64,000 bases of DNA from Amanita rubescens (lineage: Eukaryota; Basidiomycota; Agaricomycetes; Agaricales; Amanitaceae). Positions 20,390-32,195 of the stretch are shown piece after piece (the first letter of the stretch is position 1; each line of letters begins with the position of its first letter). Where the stretch lies: assembly GCA_015039365.1 (NCBI GenBank), contig WION01000227.1:1-64000 (forward strand), read 5' to 3'. The position numbers and the translations under genes are program-made. The notes under the pieces were generated by a model. That model did not search any database. It had not been told where the DNA came from and saw nothing but the letters and a program-made list of their open reading frames with translations.

Positions 20390-20564
20390 GAGAGTGGACT
20401 GTAATTCCTTTTTGATATGACCAACCACAATTAGTATGCGTATATGTATATTCCGTAACCCCTCCAAGTGATTGTTCGGGGGAGCTATGGTTACCATGAA
20501 TCGAAACTTTGAGGTTCCCTATCTCGGCTCTGCACTGATCATCGAGAAACCTCATCTCTTGGCG

Positions 20565-21800
20565 GCGGGGAAAGTGGTGCATGAAGGGGTGTGGTTGGTG
20601 AAGTGGCGGCGACGAAGAGAGGGGACACGATGACTAGTGCGTTCTTGTCGCGCATATAACCCAGTGTGCGTTTTACAGCGCAGAGACATTCTGAGGCATC
20701 ATTGAGATGCATGATGGCGATAATTCGTATGCATGTGTAGAAGTATCTGGTTGTGACTCAGTGTGAATTACGTTACGATGACATCATGTTGCGTTGCATA
20801 TTCTATGCGGACAGTTGGGAAGGTATCTTGAGGCAGAGAGCTAACTGTCGCTTGTCACGAGGAAAGAGACAAGGCATCAGCTAGATTGATCCAAGCAGAA
20901 ATCCAATCCATAGATAGCCAAATCTTGCTCTCCTGTATCATAGATACTATCTGGTGGAGCAGAGGAGCGTCCCAGTAGATAATGAAATGTTCGGCGTAGC
21001 GACTCAATGCGACCAATGTGCGAATGTCCATCTCTGCAACAACCACCTCTGTCTATTCGATTTCACAGCTGTTCGCTTTCGAGCCTGGTTTGAGTTTCCA
21101 GGTCAATCAGCGATCAAGCATTCATATAGATGGTAACCGGGGGAATGGCGTACATTCTACAATAAGGTTCTTCAAGCTTCGTGATGTGGGAGGGGAGGCT
21201 GCGTCGAATCTGAGTACGCTGAAAGTCGTCGGTAACCAGGAGGTAGTACAGACCGCCAGCAGAACGTCAACGGGAGTTTCTTGGAGTCGGTTAATGTGTT
21301 AACAGAATGGACCGGGATGTCAAAGGGAATGAACGATGCGGGGAAAGGGTGAGGCGACCGGAGAGTCAACACATGACGTGCTGTGTGAGTGGTCTAAGGT
21401 TTCACCGGTGAAACTTTCACCCCGGCCCGTGTTGGATGATATTCAGAGGCGCCGTTAGTGCTTGTTTGGGTCACGCGGCAGGTACCAGGGCGCTTGGGGG
21501 GCGGGGGCGAAGCCAACACGAGGAGGGAAGGAAATAGCAGCCGGAGGAAAGCAGACAGAGGATATGGGACTTAGGAAGTGGCAGAAATGGGAGGAAGAGC
21601 GTTAAGCGTCATGAGCAGGGAACAGAACCACAACAGTCGAACAGTGATTCAAGAATAATTCCACACCGGAAGCGGGAGCGGTCGAAAGGGCGGGTATACC
21701 GCAGAAAGGTAGAGCGGAACTGTCGACGGGCAAGGAGCCTGTTAGTGAATCAGGTCTCCAATCTCTCGACGGGAAAAGGTCAAGACTTGACATTGTCTAG
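20565..21800. repeat. dispersed repeat R1, copy 1
   Basis: Matches 32196-33300 along nearly its full length, with shared blocks such as ggttggtgaagtggcggcgacgaag split over both, ttaatgtgttaacagaatgg-like sequence, and tttcaccggtgaaac. No clear ORF, although the minus-strand peptide SVNTLTDSKKLPLTF is kept in both. Ends were placed by eye. It may be an old non-autonomous element or a decayed gene. Confidence 0.65.
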
Positions 21801-21869
21801 TTCGACTACGGACGTAGGCAGTCTAAAAGGGTGTTGTGAATCATTGTAGGATAGATACTAGGGCCCGTA

Positions 21870-22320
21870 TCAATCTTGAGCGGCTCACGAGTGGTGGAAC
21901 GTGGTGGAGATGAGGTAGTGCGTTCGGTTCTCCTCTTCAATGGGTGAGATTGCGCCTGCCACGCATTACCTTTCGCCTAACGCGTGTTGGAGAACAGGCC
22001 AGAATTCCGCGCGGTTGACGCGTGCCAGCAGTCACGTCGTCACAAATCTCACAATCACTGATGGATCAATCTTTCTCGTAACCCGCATACAATCCAAGCT
22101 TCTTCTTGGAAAGGTCCCTCACTGACAGGCCTGGAACAATCGGGAACGCGTCGGCCTCGCGGGGTGCCCACCTCTCCAACACGTGCTAAGCAGGCGTAAT
22201 CTCGCCCATTGAGGCTGAGAACAGAACGCAACCTTCCGTTCACGACGGCGCAGTCCCTTCGGACGATTATGCCTCATCTCCACCGCGCCCCACCACTCGT
22301 GAGCCGCTCAAGGTGGATAC
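21870..22320. repeat. large imperfect inverted repeat (foldback)
   Basis: The left arm (about 21870-22020) and right arm (about 22140-22320) are reverse complements: both contain CTTGAGCGGCTCACGAGTGG, GGTGGAGATGAGG, CAATGGG(T/C)GAGATT and GTTGGAGA, in order. The spacer is about 120 bases. No ORF spans it. This is typical of a foldback or MITE-like element. Confidence 0.65.
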
Positions 22321-22329
22321 TCGGAGCCA

Positions 22330-25300
22330 TAGTGTCTTGTATCGCCCCTCTTCAAAGTGTTTGTATTTTTTCATAGGCGAAACAGGAACGATGGCCATGA
22401 GGACACCTATGAGTATGCATCTCTGTTAATCTAATCTATTCGGGGCTCCAAATCATTTACAATTCATGGTTATGCGCGTTGTATCGCCGCCCCTCTACAT
22501 TACAATTTGTTACGATCCATCGTTTTTTCGTAGTAAAATATGTGCCCTGTTTTGGACGGCATATGCGTCGATTTCGACGCAGCCGCAAGGCCGCGCACCG
22601 GCAGTGCGGCTTGCGTGTGCTTAGTTTATCTCGTGCCCTTTAAAGCAGATTTCAACTGACCATGCAATTGTCAAGAGTCAAGACCACTTCCCCCACCGGA
22701 AACACCCAGAATCATACTTTCTTCCTCATCAAGTCATCGGCCTTCAGGAAGTATGGTATATTTTTGATATGCCAGTGATCGACGCAATAGCTTACACTCC
22801 GCCTCAGGCCCATGTAAGGGAAACGGTGACAACAGCCATGAGAGCCGCTGGATGCAAGCAACTTTGCCAATATCATTATTCGGGGCATCAAGTCATTTAA
22901 TCGTCCGTGATTATGCGCTCTGTATCCCCGGCACTCTGGCTCCCCGCTATTCGTTCAATCTGGTCACGATTTATCACTGTCGGGGATGTTAAGTAAGGCT
23001 TTGCGTGGTGAAACTAGTCTTCTTTCTGAGATGCACCCCACCCCGACGGCACCTGCCCCGAATTCGTCGAAACCATAAGGGCCAAGGCCCTACAATAATG
23101 GTATGATTGCTGTGCATGTGTCGGAAGTCACAGCGAAACTCGGGTTGCCAGATGGGTCAAAAAGAGGAGGCGAATTGGATGGGGTGAAGATCAGGTATTT
23201 CTTGAGTGCTAAATAATGTCGTCGGATTCACGTATCATCGTTCCGAACCAACAAACCAGTGGTGCCAGTGTTCTGACATTAGTAGAAACGATATGCATGA
23301 ATCCATTTCAGTTTCTAGATTTTATTTTTTGTCCAGTTTTGCGCAGTCATGGAATGCAAATTAGTCGTCTGTTATTCAACATGAACCGACTGTATCTAGA
23401 ACAGATTAGCCAATCATCGTACAAGAAAGAGCTCATGGAAGGCATGCCCAGTCCCAGCTTGAATTTCTCTTTCGTCGTCATGCGCATGCAGGTTCCACGG
23501 GAGCGAAACGAGGTTGATGGAAATGATGTTGACTGTCATAAGAGTCTGATCATAGTAGAGGCTGACTCGGACTCGTTCTCCTGGGGTACGGTACAATGTT
23601 GTCGCAGAATGCGCTGGGCTACAAAAGGAAAAAATGGCGTGTACAATTTTTCATCCCAGCGTTGCACCTCGTACTACTATTTGGCCTCCCTTGAAGCTTG
23701 ATCGATTGATTCATAGTAAGGTGTGGATGTGATCATTGCGGGGGACTTGGCACAGCCAAATAATGCTGTTAAGGTCACGAGTCATCGTGACACGCCACCG
23801 ACAGAAAATTGACAACCACTAACCCAGGTCAAGTCTAACTTGTTCAAGTGGCTGTTTTAAAGATGCACGACGGTTCTCTCATCCGTAACTTAGGTCGCCT
23901 GTCGTTCTATGGAAAAGGTAGTTTTGCACACCAATGCTTCGCCTAGTACCAGATGATTCGTATCTGGACGCACTTTCCTCACCGATCTAGGCTTATAGTA
24001 AAGAGGCATCATGAAATATATCGATGGTAGCATTATTTACATACGTTCAAGCGTCTGATTTCTTCGTGAAATTGGAACCCAATAAAATTGTCGATATACA
24101 ATGATCCGGCAGTTTCCGGACTCTAATGCAACGATTCATCTCCGAATGCGGAAGAAGACGGTAAGCAGAGTGATACGTCGCATTTGAAAATTTAAAAGCA
24201 CCAGTTTAGCACATGTTCTGTTTCGAAGCTGAAAGAGGCCCTCTTCTAAACTCTTCGAAGTACCAGATGGAGTAGGTCACGAGGCAGCAGATACTACAAG
24301 GAGAAGTTAATAAGCGACCAAGGGTCGTAGCGCCAAACTCTTTCCCAATGTCACCGACTGCGGCTTGTGGACGCAAAGTATTTGAAGTCGCCGCCTGCCC
24401 CAGCGTCTCGCGCGTGTGAGAGGTAGCGCGGAGGTTGAATTGAACTCTAAAAATATGCAACCAACAGTACTGAAACAGGAACGATCATGCATCATGTCAA
24501 CAATGTCCACCTAATGTCCTCCGTAGGGTCCTTCTAATATCCTCCGTAGGACCGTAAATGACGCAATCATTCGCTTATTTGGGCGCCCATATTGAAGTGT
24601 GGAGTACTTGGTTAGTGACAAAATATTATCCCGGGCCTTGCGGCAGTAGACCATGCCCTCGGCGCTGATTCTCAGGCTGTAGAAATCATCCCTTCTGTGG
24701 CGTACATGGTATGATATTGATCTTCCATGATGTGGCGTTTGAAGTCAGCTGTCTGGTTCTACTTGCAAATATAGAATGACCCGACGAGTTTACCGTGGAG
24801 CAAATTACCGTTCATGAGTCCGACGCAGCGTTAGTAGGGTATGTTAGTGGTATGTTTCAATGTCATGTTCTGCTCACTTGATCGAAATTTATCAGGGGAA
24901 GCGTATGCTTCCTTCTGTCTTTGCCAAAATTCGCCTTGCCTTCCGATGCGATCCAGCTAGGAACAAGAGCAGTTGCCCATACAGGATATGTCAACGCATT
25001 CTCACCATACTTTTTCAGGATCAATCACTAATGATGTGGTCGATCAATCGATCATCGATCACACTTCGCAATCTTTTATAGTCAAAGTTAAGCTTAATTT
25101 TGTTTATTTATTCATGCTTTACAGTTTCTGTAACGACCAAGTGGCTCCGGTGTCCCTTAATCGTGCTCTAAGAATGTCGTCTTGTACGCTCATTCTCTAA
25201 AATCAAATGCCTTGGTCTCCGTATCCTACTACTTCCAGCACGCTGCATTGCTAGGTGGCCTCAGTTGGCAGCTGGATCTAGCTCCAGGTTTCATCATCTT

Positions 25301-25450
25301 GTAGATCCACGATTTTGGGCCGTTCAATTGATGGATGTGCTGTGGTTAAGTTCTACAGCTATAGTGGAATGCATTCACATTCCTTCACACGTTAACTCGA
25401 TACAAAAGCCTGTATTCGCCCGATGTGAACACTCTGCCTTCTCTGCTCTG
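22330..25450. other. gene-poor; includes a tandem segmental duplication
   Basis: The block 22430-22530 (tcggggctccaaatcattta...) resembles 22875-22985 (tcggggcatcaagtcattta...), so about 440 bases may be duplicated in tandem. A 161-codon plus-strand frame at 23216-23701 has no recognisable domain. No gene supported. Confidence 0.4.
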
Positions 25451-25516
25451 GTATGGATCACTCATACTATTCCTGTAACATTTCGCGTTGCATACCCGCA
25501 AATAATCACCCTGACC

Positions 25517-26357
25517 ATGTTTTTTCCAGATTTTCTTCAAACAGGGTGCCAAGATATCCCGGATGAGGGAACGTCATTTATTGGTTCGGGATCCAACGAC
25601 TTCTTTGGTGAGTCCCCCCTCTTTATTTATTTATTTCACGTCCCTACTGATTAGAGCTTCCGCTAATAGGCTTCAACTCATCCTTGACGACCCTCAACCC
25701 GGGTGAATCGTCAACAAAGTCACAACTTGGTACTACGATGTCGGCTGCAAGCGAGCGGCCTCCGTATGTGCTCAATTCACTTGGCAAAGAATCTGCCTTT
25801 TCTATACCCGGTGGAAATCTTGGGTCCAAGGTGTCTTACGATCATGGCTCTTGCTCCAGATATCCGGACAATGTAGCACCAACCTCCCTACCACCGCATC
25901 CGATCACTGACAACGACAACCCCGGAAATCCCTCGCCATCCCTGCATACAGCTAGCATGGATGTCGCCTTTTTCAAAAGCCCTGCTGAGCTGCATGTACC
26001 ACCGCCAGTCCCCCAGCCGCCTCCGGACATGACGTATGTTTCTCCGACGAATCAGCACATTCCGAGAAATGCTATTCGCCGAGCATCGAACATGAGGCGG
26101 ACAAGACCAGCTAGTCATCGCTGTTTCCTCTGCGGTGCAGACTACACGAAAGCACACAACCTTAATTGTTTGTCGTTATTCACTGATGTATTTCCCGACT
26201 GATATTGACACATGTAGATCACCTCAACGTGCACTTCGATCGCCGACCATATGATTGCGAGCACAAGCATGAGGGCTGCAATTTTAGTGCGGCGGCGCCC
26301 AGCACGGCGAGGCGTCACAGTAAAACTTGTAAATATAATCCCAAGTTGAATACGTAG
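25517..26357 (+). CDS. two-zinc-finger protein, copy G
   Basis: Exons 25517-25607, 25670-26167 and 26218-26357 join in frame to 242 residues. The body has ESSTKSQLGTT, DNDNPGNPSPS and VSPTNQHIPR-type family segments. The C-terminus has the two fingers split by an intron: CFLCGADYTKAHNLN-YHLNVH and CEHKHEGC...RHSKTC. The normal N-terminal cysteine motif is not in this frame; a degraded version (MDHSYYSCNISRC) begins at 25453 but is one base out of frame. The chosen ATG at 25517 therefore gives a protein without that motif. Likely DNA-binding by its fingers; the activity of the N-terminus is doubtful. Confidence 0.6.
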
Positions 26358-26359
26358 TA

Positions 26360-27235
26360 CTAGCAGATCCATTTTGACTCCTCCGTACGGCTCTACGGTG
26401 CGGGGACTTGGGGACCATAAACGTGCGGACAAGCGGTACATAACTAAGTAGCATGATTAGCAAGTACGTAAATCGAGGAGTCGGTAGAGGGTTCTCGCGA
26501 ATGGACCGCGTTCCCACCGCGCAAGCACTAGCACTCTTCACCTCGCATGGATCGATGACATTCTTTTCATTTGCATGCTTTTCATGAGCATTCAGGTACG
26601 AGTCCTAGGACAATTTACAGTCCCTTACACTGACCTCGCTGCCATATTTGATCATGCCGCGCCCCTCACGTTGATATCCTTTTGTCACGATACGGATGGT
26701 TTTTCGAGGGGAACAAAATTCTTCCCTGCGAGTCATGCTACATTCACAGTCTGGCGGACTATATACTTCTTACTGCCACTCGCGTTGCTCGTGCTTCACG
26801 ATCATGCAAGGATGGTTTAGTCATCGTGGTTCATTCAATCGAATGTCAGGGCGCCCTCGCAGCTATTCTTCTGGAGTGTAGGCAAAGGTGGAACTCCCTA
26901 CTAGTCACATACGGTCAAGTCGGCTCATCGGACCTGCAGACGCATGTACATTCAATGTCTTCACCTCTTCACACCCTAGCGCGTAGGTACATGTGCGTTC
27001 CGCGTTTTTGTTCTATTATTAGCATCCCCTGCCAGGTATACGTGCACATGTCTAAGATTCTCTTATCCAAATGGTACCGGTAAACGTGCATGATGGGCAT
27101 GATTTTTATTAAGACGAACAGTGGATAAGGTTACAAGAATAACGTACTAAGATCATAAAACTAATATGCAAGCGAAATGGAGATTGAGAAAAGGACATTC
27201 CAAACAATCAACCGCCGCCGTAGATAGCACATTTG
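26360..27235. other. no gene supported
   Basis: Open frames of 60-130 codons have no recognisable content. The stretch 27115-27135 (ggataaggttac) resembles the 3' flank of the reverse transcriptase copies at 28670 and 48905. Confidence 0.4.
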
Positions 27236-27239
27236 CTCA

Positions 27240-28050
27240 TGCATCCCCCTGGCGCCATAAGAAACTTAAGCGTGAGGCGATAGATGGCAGAGCAGGAGAA
27301 TTACATACCCCAACTTGAACCGGCAGGCAATCCACGTCACAGGCGTTATGGATCCGACGCACAACCCATGGTTCCCAAACACTGTTGCAAAGATCAACAT
27401 GTCTTCGACCTTTGATTGTCACGATCTGCTTTTTAGCCTCATCAGTCGCAGAAGCACGGAAGGACGACTGTACGTAGAGGAAATGTCGAACTTGAAAAGC
27501 ACGAGTTTTATAGATGAACCAGATCGGTACCTGCAACGGCCTCGAGGGGGATCATAGAATTGGGTGAGTATTCGGATGCGCTATGGTTACCCACAAGCCG
27601 ATACTCGGAGGTCCCCTAAGTTGGGCCGCACATCCCAGAAGCTATGATTTCTTGGCGCGCGTCAAGGGCTAATAGGTAAGATCCCGTCTCTCAGGGTTCG
27701 TATTGGCCAAGGGAAGCCGAAACCCTTGCCGCAAGGCGATCAGGACAACTGAACGAACAGTTTGTCTGGATGTTCCCTTTCGAAGACACTTTGATAGGCG
27801 CCACGATCCGGCGATGGCGGTTGACTGTGTCATCGGTTTCTGGCCTGAATTTCTGGGGGCCCAGAGAGAGGAACGCCTCAGCCCAACTGTAGAATGGACT
27901 TGCAGCGGGTTGAAGTATCCCCGTTCGAAAACGAGAGCCTTATTGACTGTGCCGCAGGTCAACGAACCACATCGAATGATAGGGCATTCCGGACGGCGGA
28001 CGCGTGTATGCCGTATTGTTTGCCATATATACGGTGGGTTCCACAAACCC
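27240..28050 (-). pseudogene. DIRS-like reverse transcriptase, N-terminal half relic
   Basis: Two blocks on the minus strand match the ORF at 49063-51096. At 27310-27540 there is a degraded KLK/DVSSAYR region and IVTI-x-GRRHVDLCNS, corresponding to IVTVDGQRHVDRCNS. At 27660-27990 there is SVV-x-x-LRQGF...ANTNPE, corresponding to SVVIGLREGFWPFANTNPE. Intervening sequence is shortened and frames shift several times. Because the C-terminal half lies to the right at 28640-29772, when it should lie to the left, the two halves come from different insertions or a rearranged one. Confidence 0.65.
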
Positions 28051-28059
28051 GTGCAAAAC

Positions 28060-28630
28060 TGGGCAGCTGGGCAACAGCGTGCGACATCGGGCGGAGGGAC
28101 CCAAGGGGGCGGTAGAAAGACGGGGGAGCAAGAGAGGTAGTAGCAGAAGCTGTCGCAACACGTGGCAGAAAATTATAAATAGTCTGAAAACAGAGGCGCT
28201 GATCGATCTCGGCAACTCGCCGATCGTGAAAAGACGCGCCCCATCCCGACACGTCTTCTCATTCTTCTCTTCGCTCCTCCATCTTGTCATCGCTAGCCTC
28301 TACGCTTTCTCGTCCTCTTTTTCTCACCCATCCCCCTCTCCCTATAGGTCTGGGCAGAAAGCCCGTGCCGCTGCGCTTATCCTCCCGTTGGCACGGGTCC
28401 GTCCATGTCCGGCCCGACTTCTGAGCCGTTTTGGGCCTTTCCGCTTTCGGGCATTTCCCTCCACCTCGGAGCTTCCCCAAACGGAAATGCCACGTGAACG
28501 CGCACGGCCCCGGCTCTTCAAACCAAAGCAAATGAATAAACATTGAACTTTGGAAAAGGAAAAACACACAACTCAAATAGCGAGAGATTTACCTATATAA
28601 TATCAAGCTTCTTTCACTGTCAATCGAGAA
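28060..28630. other. no gene supported
   Basis: A pyrimidine-rich stretch and a hairpin-like pair (GCCCGTGCC near 28362 with GGCACGGG near 28390). Both strands are open for 100-180 codons, but no domain is visible. Confidence 0.4.
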
Positions 28631-28639
28631 AACCTACAA

Positions 28640-29772
28640 GGGATGGTTCTCGTTATGACGCGCGGCAGATAAGGTTATATGACGGGATCACGTAAGAACC
28701 AGAAGAACGGAAAACAACCTGTGTAAGCGAAATGACTGTAAGTCAAGGAAGTCCAAATAGTACAACGTAGAAGTAATGAACGAATCGGATGCGCGTGTAT
28801 ACGGATGCGGTATCTTGCCCGGGATCATGAGCACGAGGCGGTTCAGGTAGGGTCACAGAAGAGCACCTCCAGTGTATTTCGTTTGTACGACGGTAACACG
28901 GGCAGAGTCTCGGTATCGACAATCGAGATGTCTGGCAGTCTCCTCCTCAAGCTATCGATTTGCCCGCGAGACAACTCGTTGGCGACTTCATTCTCTCTTT
29001 GACTCGAATCAACCACAACTTGAATCGCAAATAAATCATTGATAAGGATATCAACGGCCGAGAGGAGGACCGGATTGCGATCAGGAACGGACGTCTCTAC
29101 CGTTTTCAAATTGTCGGTGTAGATCAGGATACGATCTTTGAGATTACGCCTGTGAGAAATGTGGATAGCCCAGCACACGGATAGTGCTTTGAGGAAGGGG
29201 CTGTCCCATTGGGCGGTGAGGCCGCTCGGAAGCCGGTAGAAGCCTCTTTGTAGTAGCAACCCAGGCCTCTCCGCGATGCATCACAGAAGAAACGGTGGTT
29301 TGCCTGGGTCGGCGTCCACGCGATGGGCTTGATGATGTGAACGCCTTTCAGCTTCACTGCATGGGCAGCGAACCAAGAAAGCTCGAATTTGATGGCGGCG
29401 TCCACATCCACCTCTTCGTCTAGTTTCTTTTGGGAATTGCCGCGTGGAGCGTCCGCAACCCTGGCTTAAGCATAGGAAAGGCAGATAATGACCTTGCAGC
29501 GTCTGGCGACGGAGCAAAAGTGTCGAATCATCGAAAGCAGTTTATCGAGCTTTTCCTGGGGTAAAGTGATTGTCATGGCATTGGGATCCACTAGAAAACC
29601 GAGAATTTCGAGGGTTTCGCCGGAGACCTGCTTCCTCTCATCGTGAGGGATTCCTAATTCTTTCCATAGTTTGAGCAATCGAGCCTGCTTCGTCGGTAAC
29701 CTTTTCTTATAAGACGGATAGTACTCCTCTGACGAGGCTAGTTCAAAAGAAAAGCAGTTGTCGGTGCACAGC
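28640..29772 (-). pseudogene. DIRS-like reverse transcriptase/RNase H, C-terminal half relic
   Basis: Nucleotide similarity to 48880-50055 is very high, including the 3' flank (gtccaaatagtacaacgta). It encodes, with indels, the region after the catalytic YTDD, the SGETLEILGFLVDPN block, the RNase H DASRRGLGCYYKEA block and DSxQRxNEVANELSRG. It lacks about 50 bases near 29490 and 29200-29220 and has frameshifts. Similarity stops abruptly at 29772, where the sequence becomes acid sphingomyelinase. It is a 5'-truncated dead copy. Confidence 0.8.
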
Positions 29773-30392
29773 TGGATCTAGAAGCAAATCTGACAGATGC
29801 AAGACCTTGACTCGCTTTCCGCTGGCTCTGACGCTCTCTGGCTTTGGCTTCGGGAAGAGGTTGCTGGTGTCGAGTGGGCTCGTGACCCGCTCCGGGCAGA
29901 AGCTGCCGAAGGCATGACAGATATATTGATCCAAGCCTTGCACGTCAGCAAAATAGAGTACGATTTTCAAAATAGTTCCAAAGTTGGTAGCGTTGAAGCT
30001 CTCTTCGCAAGACGTATTGGAAGCGAACTGGGCAGATGTGCATGGGGAAACCATGGTCTCCGGAACCAACGACGGGGCCAACTGAGCGGCCTGTTGAGCT
30101 GCAACCAAAGCATTTTGATACCGGGTGCAGGTGCTAGAACCATCATTTGCCCCGAGCACCTTGGTCACGTTCGCGGTGCCTTCTTGAATCACGGCTTGGG
30201 CCTGCCGTTGAGTCAAATGCTCCCTGGGTTCGGGGTAGTAAATCGGATCGTGGTTCCCACCAGTCGGAATCGTATTGGGATCCGTCAGGTCGGCTGTATC
30301 CAATCGTTATTAAATATCGTATACCATGGGCGACAATACTTACGTGAAAGCGCTAGTAGGAAAGCCAGCTGGAGCCACAGCTGCGTGCCCAT
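29773..30392 (-). pseudogene. acid sphingomyelinase-like gene, N-terminal part only
   Basis: Minus strand: exon 1 30392-30344 encodes a signal peptide (MGTQLWLQLAFLLALS); exon 2 begins at 30293 after a 50-base intron. It continues through a saposin-B-like region with several cysteines, an FGSFCP motif, and a Pro/Lys linker to KRVKVLHLSDL, the first metal-binding strand of the metallophosphoesterase domain. There the sequence ends and the reverse transcriptase fragment begins. The whole catalytic domain is gone, one saposin cysteine reads Tyr (CTRYQNAL) and the SDLHLDP motif reads SDLLLDP. Family members are secreted and cleave sphingomyelin-type lipids; this one cannot. Confidence 0.75.
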
Positions 30393-30399
30393 TTCCAAA

Positions 30400-31780
30400 T
30401 GTAGTGTTGAAATAATGTTCCTATCAGGGGAGTCAAAATTGAGAGGATGAAAGTGTAAGGGTACACACCGCCTGCCCCTCCGAATGTTTGATAAATAGTC
30501 ATCCTGCCTTTGTTGGGTACGCGCTGCTGATAAATAGCACTTGGTCTCCAAAGCTAGCAGTGCCAAGGTCGGCTCCAGCTTCCTCGCCTTGAGGCTAAGC
30601 TTATCGATCGTTGCACAAGCAAGATCGGATAGATCAGTAGCAAGGCTCGGACAGCGGCGCCAGAGTCAGCTCCAGCTTACTTGCCTTGGGGCTAAATTTA
30701 TCTGATCATCGCGTCAGATAGGTGGGGAGAAAAATGACAACACGCGTGGTGCAGGTGTCGAGGTGACGTGACCGTGACTCGGACGGCGCGCCAGTCGTTC
30801 GGGCCTGGAAGATTGAAGGACTCGATTCTCAGTACCAGTCCTGATAGTCGTTGTGTCTGGCTGCGGTAGGTGTTGAACTCGTTACTAAGGGGAGGGAGAG
30901 AGAGTAAGGGGAGAACTTACCTGTTTCCCCGGTATATCTCGTACCATCGTGCTACCCACTGCAACCACCCGTCGCCCACACGTTCGCAGGCGCCCATGAG
31001 CCCACGTACAGTTGTTGATTAAGACGAGGGCTGCTTTGTCTTTGGCCAGAAAGCGCGTAACACAGTGGATACTTGGTCAGCGCTTCAGCCTTCGATGAGA
31101 GAAACATTACATACCCGATACTAATCACAATCATCTATAAATGGCCATATTCTCTTGACGATGGTCCAAGTGTGAGAGCTTCGCAGACTCGAGTTGAGAA
31201 ACCACCCGTGCACGTGAACCTTCCTTTTGCAGGCGGTTGCTCGGTTGCTACGGGCGTTTGCCTTGAAACCGGCGATTTGTAGGCCGTACATAGATTGTAA
31301 ATCGAGTCTGGTAGCCTAGCTTCGATTAGCCCCGGGCTACGCAGCGAAAGATGAAAAGGGAGACACCTGTAACCTACTAGGCTGCCCTCACACGACCGCG
31401 TTGCCCTTCTCTTGTTTCTCCCGGATTATTGCTGTGGAAGAAGGCGGTCGCGTCCATATCAAGGGCGATAGCTTTGCCATGGAATTCCTGAAAATACGAG
31501 AAACCGGAGTAGACTGTGAAAGGTGCACCCCGTTTTGGACAGCCGCAAGCGCACCGGTTTGTGTCCTTAGTTCACGTAACCTAGACTATCATATTATATA
31601 AGCTGTATTTGTATTCGTAACATCCCTCATGTGATCTCAATCTCCCTCAGGAATCCATCGTTGGAGATATTACCTTCCGTGCTTACAGCTTCGATAGGCG
31701 CGTTTTTTTGCGTAAAAGCTACTCTTGGAACACACGTAGCCTCAAAACAAAATCAAAAGTTTTTCCTCTGCATTCACCGA
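30400..31780. other. no gene supported; short tandem duplication
   Basis: 30565-30625 and 30668-30720 are similar (GGCTCCAGCTT-CTTGCCTTG-GGCTAA), a local duplication. No coding pattern. Confidence 0.4.
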
Positions 31781-31791
31781 CAATGACAACG

Positions 31792-32147
31792 AGAACTACA
31801 AAACCATCGACAGCGACCTTCGCGCCATGCCCGAGAACCTGGCCAAGGAACTAGAGACAGCAACCAATCGCCGCAAGTCGCGCTACCAGACACACAACGT
31901 CGTGGCCCAATCCGACGTAGGTTCTTCCACTAACGACCTAGGTAATAAATGGGGCCACGACGGCGACGATCCTAAAAATCCGAGACAGAAGCCCAGTGGA
32001 CAGGCGCGACGGGAGCCGGTACACAACTCCGGCCCGTTGAATCGACACATCGCCGACTTTTACTGCCACTGGGACTTAGGCGAGGAAGGAGAGAATCGTA
32101 GAGTGGACTGGACGGCCAGGATGATGCGTTTCTCGTGGCGTCGTTGA
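31792..32147 (+). pseudogene. unidentified coding-like fragment
   Basis: The frame reads NYKTIDSDLRAMPENLAKEL and a charged stretch with ATNRRKSRYQTHNVV, then becomes poor. The first 50 codons look like a genuine exon; no start with good context, partner exon or known domain was found. Probably a gene remnant. Confidence 0.3.
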
Positions 32148-32195
32148 GTAGCCGGACCCCAGGTGTTCTTGAGCACAGTTGTAACGCAGGTGGTA

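Noticed and set aside
29797..30450. 217-codon plus-strand frame
   Set aside because: Antisense of the acid sphingomyelinase relic, which has domain evidence.
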